DNA of 64,000 bases from NCBI RefSeq assembly GCF_024808255.1, contig NZ_JANTYS010000013.1, positions 1 to 64,000 of the forward strand, given 5' to 3'. Source of the DNA: Mucilaginibacter dorajii. Lineage in GTDB: Bacteria > Bacteroidota > Bacteroidia > Sphingobacteriales > Sphingobacteriaceae. Under the pieces are notes generated by a model. That model was not told the DNA's origin, ran no database searches, and worked only from the letters and a program-made list of their open reading frames with translations. A program made the translations under genes and the position numbers. This document shows, piece after piece, positions 61,092 through 64,000 of the stretch (its first letter is position 1; the number at the start of each line of letters is the position of its first letter).

Positions 61092-64000
61092 ATGAAGATC
61101 ACAAATTTTGCAGTCAAGAACTATCAGTTCACGCTGATCATATTTCTTTTAGTGGCAGTTGTAGGCCTGCTCACACTGTTTACCATGCCCCGTTCGGAAG
61201 ATCCTACCACGCATCCTCCTCAGTATATTATCACGGTAATTTACCCGGGAACCAGTCCAAAGGATATGGAAGAGCAGGTGGTAAAACCCATCGAAAACAA
61301 GATATACGGGCTGGAGAACATTGAAAAGATCCTGACAACCGTAGAGGACGGTGTAGCGGTCATCCAGCCCAAGTTTAAATATGGTGTAGATGTGGATAAC
61401 AAATACCAGGAAATTTCCACAGAGATCAATGCTTTAAAGAATAGTGAGCTTCCTAAGGATATTTACCTCATTAAAACAGAAAAGGTTTCCTCGTCAGATG
61501 TAAAGGTATTGCAGGTTGCCCTGGTATCAGACAACGCCTCCGGTAAAATGCTGCGGGACAAAGCAGACATCCTGAAAACACAATTAGAGAAGATCACCAA
61601 CTTAAAAGAGGTGAAGTATTTCGGTATGCCCGAACAAGAGATCCGCATCGATATGCAGTTGGATAAACTGGCCCAATTGAAAATACCGCTTAATGTGGTC
61701 ATAGGCAGTTTGCAAAGCGAAGCGGCGGATATTCCCGGAGGGAGCATCAACCTGGACAGCAAGGTTTTTAATGTAAAAACCAGCGGCAAATTCAAGAGTG
61801 TTGATGATGTGGCCAATACGGTTATCTATAATGCGAATGGCAAGATCATTTATCTGAAAGATGTGGCCGACGTAAGTTATAAGGACGGCACGATCAACCA
61901 TATTACCCGTGTGAACGGGCACCGTTGTGTGTTGGTTACGGCGGCAATGAAAGACAATGTGAATATTGCCAGTGTTCAGAAAGAGTATTTACCGGTACTG
62001 GATGAATTTGGTAAAAGCCTGCCGGAAAACATCCGCATGGTCAAAAACTTTGATCAGGCCGATATGGTTTCCAAACGTCTTGGGCACCTGGGCTTTGACT
62101 TTGGGTTGGCCATTGTTCTGGTCGTTATCACCCTGCTGCCGCTGGGCTTCCGCGCATCGCTGATCGTGATGATCTCCATTCCGCTTTCTTTAGCTTTAGG
62201 GCTCATCGCCATGAATTTATTGGGTTATTCTTTAAATCAGCTGAGTATTGTTGGGCTTGTAGTGGCATTGGGGCTGCTGGTAGATGATAGTATTGTTGTG
62301 GTGGAGAACATTGAGCGCTGGCTCAGGGAGGGCCATTCCCGTACGGAGGCTATTCTGAAAGGGACAAAACAGATTGGTGTCGCGGTTGTTGGCTGTACCG
62401 CGACGCTGGTTATCGCGTTTTTACCGCTTGCTTTTTTACCCGATGTTGCCGGGGAATTTATCCGCAGCCTGCCGATGGCTGTTATGACCAGCGTTTTGGC
62501 ATCTATGATCGTTGCTTTAACGCTTGTGCCTTTCCTGGGCAGCCGGATGCTAAAAACCCATACGCATGGCGAGGGTAATTTCTTTTTAAAGCACCTGCAA
62601 AGATTCCTTACCCGCTCCTATGCCCGGGTAATGCCACTTGCGTTAAAATGGCCTAAAGTAACTATCGGGATATCATTAGCCCTGAGTGGGCTTGCCTTTT
62701 TCCTGTTCACACAAACCGGGTTTAAGCTTTTTCCTACTTCCGAAAAACCGATGTTCCTGATCAATATCAAATTGCCCTTACAGGCAGATATTCCGGAAAG
62801 CGACCGGGTGACTAAACTGGTAGAAAGTGAATTAATAAAACATAAGGAGATCGTTTATTATACGTCTAATGTAGGTAAAGGTAATCCCCAGATCTATTAC
62901 AACGTGCATCAGCAGGATGTAAAGCCTGATTTTGCCCAGGTATTTGTTCAACTGGATGAAGAGGCCAGCCCCGGTAAAAAGACTGACCTGATCAAGCAAC
63001 TGAGAAAGAAATTCAACGAATTTCCTTATGCAAGGATTGAAGTGAAAGACTTTGAACAGGGAACGCCTATTGAAGCGAATATTGTAGTAAGGGTATTTGG
63101 AGAAAACCAGGATACATTACGCTCCCTTTCATTTAAAGTGGAAGAAATCCTGAAAAAAGATCCCGGTACTTTTTATGTTAACAATGAACTGAACACCTAC
63201 AAGTCAGATGTTAAAATAAAGATCGATAAAGAGAAGGCCCGTACCTTAGGTGTGCTGACCAGCGATGTGGACAAAGTGGTCCGTATGGCGGTAGCAGGCT
63301 TAACCGTTGGAGATTACATTGACGATAGAGGTGATTCCCGCAACGTTGTGATCACACTTCCAAGGGATAAGTTCTCTAATCTCGATGCTTTAAAAAACCT
63401 GTATGTCAACAATGTGCAGGGCACCCCGGTATTGGTTGATCAAATTGCCACCATTTCCTTTGAAACGTCGCCCACAGCGATCAATCATTTCAATAAATCA
63501 CGGTTTGCTAAGGTGACGTCCCTGACCAAAGAGCATGTACTGGCCAATGATATCCTGAAGGACATCGTTCCGCAGCTGAACAAGTTAAAAATGCCGCCGG
63601 GCTATTATTACAAACTTTCGGGCGAGGCGGAGTCAGAAGGAGATGCATTGGGCGGCAACTTCCTTTCTGTAATCATATTGAGCACCTTTCTTTTTATCGG
63701 AGTACTGCTGCTACAATTTAAAACGTTCAAAGGGATCATTATTGTACTGTCAATTATTCCCTTGGGCGTTCTTGGCGGCGTAGTATTCCTGCTTTTCACC
63801 GGCAATCCCATGTCACTGGTTTCGATCATCGGTTTCATCGGCTTATCAGGTATACAAGTCAAAAATTCGCTGTTGCTGGTAGATTTCACGAACCAGTTAC
63901 GTTTGGAAGGACATAGCATTGATGAGGCCATCCATATGGCCGGTGAAACGCGTTTCCTGCCGGTTGTGCTTACATCTATAACAGCGATCTGCGGTTTGCT
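61092..64000 (+). CDS. RND efflux permease (AcrB/MdtB type), truncated by window end
   Basis: An inner-membrane proton antiporter; 969 codons are seen and the frame is open to the last base. It begins MKITNFAVKNYQFTLIIFLL. The first periplasmic loop contains EDPTTHPPQYIITVIYPGTS and PIENKIYGLENIEKI. The second helix block has VVALGLLVDDSIVVVENIER, which includes the paired Asp of the proton relay. A second periplasmic domain and later helices follow. It forms a tripartite pump with the preceding adaptor and TolC; the exported compound is unknown. Confidence 0.94.
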   Translation, partial: MKITNFAVKNYQFTLIIFLLVAVVGLLTLFTMPRSEDPTTHPPQYIITVIYPGTSPKDMEEQVVKPIENKIYGLENIEKILTTVEDGVAVIQPKFKYGVDVDNKYQEISTEINALKNSELPKDIYLIKTEKVSSSDVKVLQVALVSDNASGKMLRDKADILKTQLEKITNLKEVKYFGMPEQEIRIDMQLDKLAQLKIPLNVVIGSLQSEAADIPGGSINLDSKVFNVKTSGKFKSVDDVANTVIYNANGKIIYLKDVADVSYKDGTINHITRVNGHRCVLVTAAMKDNVNIASVQKEYLPVLDEFGKSLPENIRMVKNFDQADMVSKRLGHLGFDFGLAIVLVVITLLPLGFRASLIVMISIPLSLALGLIAMNLLGYSLNQLSIVGLVVALGLLVDDSIVVVENIERWLREGHSRTEAILKGTKQIGVAVVGCTATLVIAFLPLAFLPDVAGEFIRSLPMAVMTSVLASMIVALTLVPFLGSRMLKTHTHGEGNFFLKHLQRFLTRSYARVMPLALKWPKVTIGISLALSGLAFFLFTQTGFKLFPTSEKPMFLINIKLPLQADIPESDRVTKLVESELIKHKEIVYYTSNVGKGNPQIYYNVHQQDVKPDFAQVFVQLDEEASPGKKTDLIKQLRKKFNEFPYARIEVKDFEQGTPIEANIVVRVFGENQDTLRSLSFKVEEILKKDPGTFYVNNELNTYKSDVKIKIDKEKARTLGVLTSDVDKVVRMAVAGLTVGDYIDDRGDSRNVVITLPRDKFSNLDALKNLYVNNVQGTPVLVDQIATISFETSPTAINHFNKSRFAKVTSLTKEHVLANDILKDIVPQLNKLKMPPGYYYKLSGEAESEGDALGGNFLSVIILSTFLFIGVLLLQFKTFKGIIIVLSIIPLGVLGGVVFLLFTGNPMSLVSIIGFIGLSGIQVKNSLLLVDFTNQLRLEGHSIDEAIHMAGETRFLPVVLTSITAICGL

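Overview
The window reads as chromosomal DNA of a Bacteroidota bacterium, most likely Sphingobacteriaceae and close to Mucilaginibacter (inference). The grounds are a SusC/SusD starch locus, a bacillithiol gene (bshC), the block L28 - L33 - DUF4295 - FtsY - RimO, lipid A synthesis (lpxB), DUF6377, DUF4295 and GxxExxY proteins, promoters of the TTG / TAnnTTTG type, and few Shine-Dalgarno sequences. It carries one tRNA (Ala, GGC), no rRNA, no CRISPR array and no recognisable insertion sequence.

Layout. 0-17 kb is mainly housekeeping: accA, bshC, rimO, ftsY, the small ribosomal operon, acetyl-CoA synthetase, surE and lpxB. A low-GC Fic gene with a convergent, overlapping antitoxin-like gene and a GH42 enzyme lie between them. 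17-34 kb is mixed: three tiny genes (two paralogous), an MFS exporter, a candidate small RNA, tRNA-Ala, a GH95-like glycosidase, PAP2, a BamA/TamA-type barrel, an M1 peptidase, a YciI - ECF sigma - TfoX operon, an M50 protease fused to TPRs, and an ECF sigma/membrane-protein pair. 34-47 kb holds a second, self-inhibiting Fic protein and a starch utilisation locus in the order DUF6377 regulator, SusC, SusD, SusE, GH31, GH13, all on the minus strand and ended by an intrinsic terminator. 47-57 kb holds an AraC regulator with a siderophore-interacting protein, a MocR regulator divergent from DoxX/EamA, small hypotheticals and a GH30. 57-64 kb is a TetR-controlled RND efflux cassette (SDR, TetR, TolC, adaptor, permease) whose permease runs off the window.

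Working together. The SusCDE proteins should bind and import starch oligosaccharides, and GH31 and GH13 should cut them to glucose, under the membrane-bound DUF6377 regulator. The efflux cassette has a perfect 19-bp palindrome between the -33 and -7 elements ahead of the SDR gene and a degenerate copy ahead of tolC, which suggests TetR repression of both.

Most worth a second look: (1) a 52-residue minus-strand ORF that overlaps the 3' end of the first fic gene and carries the Fic-inhibitory motif S-x3-E-G, suggesting a convergent toxin-antitoxin pair; (2) a GxxExxY gene bracketed by inverted copies of a two-word repeat inside a conserved ribosomal/SRP gene block; (3) many intergenic hairpins, each made from its own short repeated word; (4) a composite repeat of about 240 bp present at two loci 40 kb apart; (5) a promoter-to-terminator small-RNA candidate near 19.4-19.6 kb.
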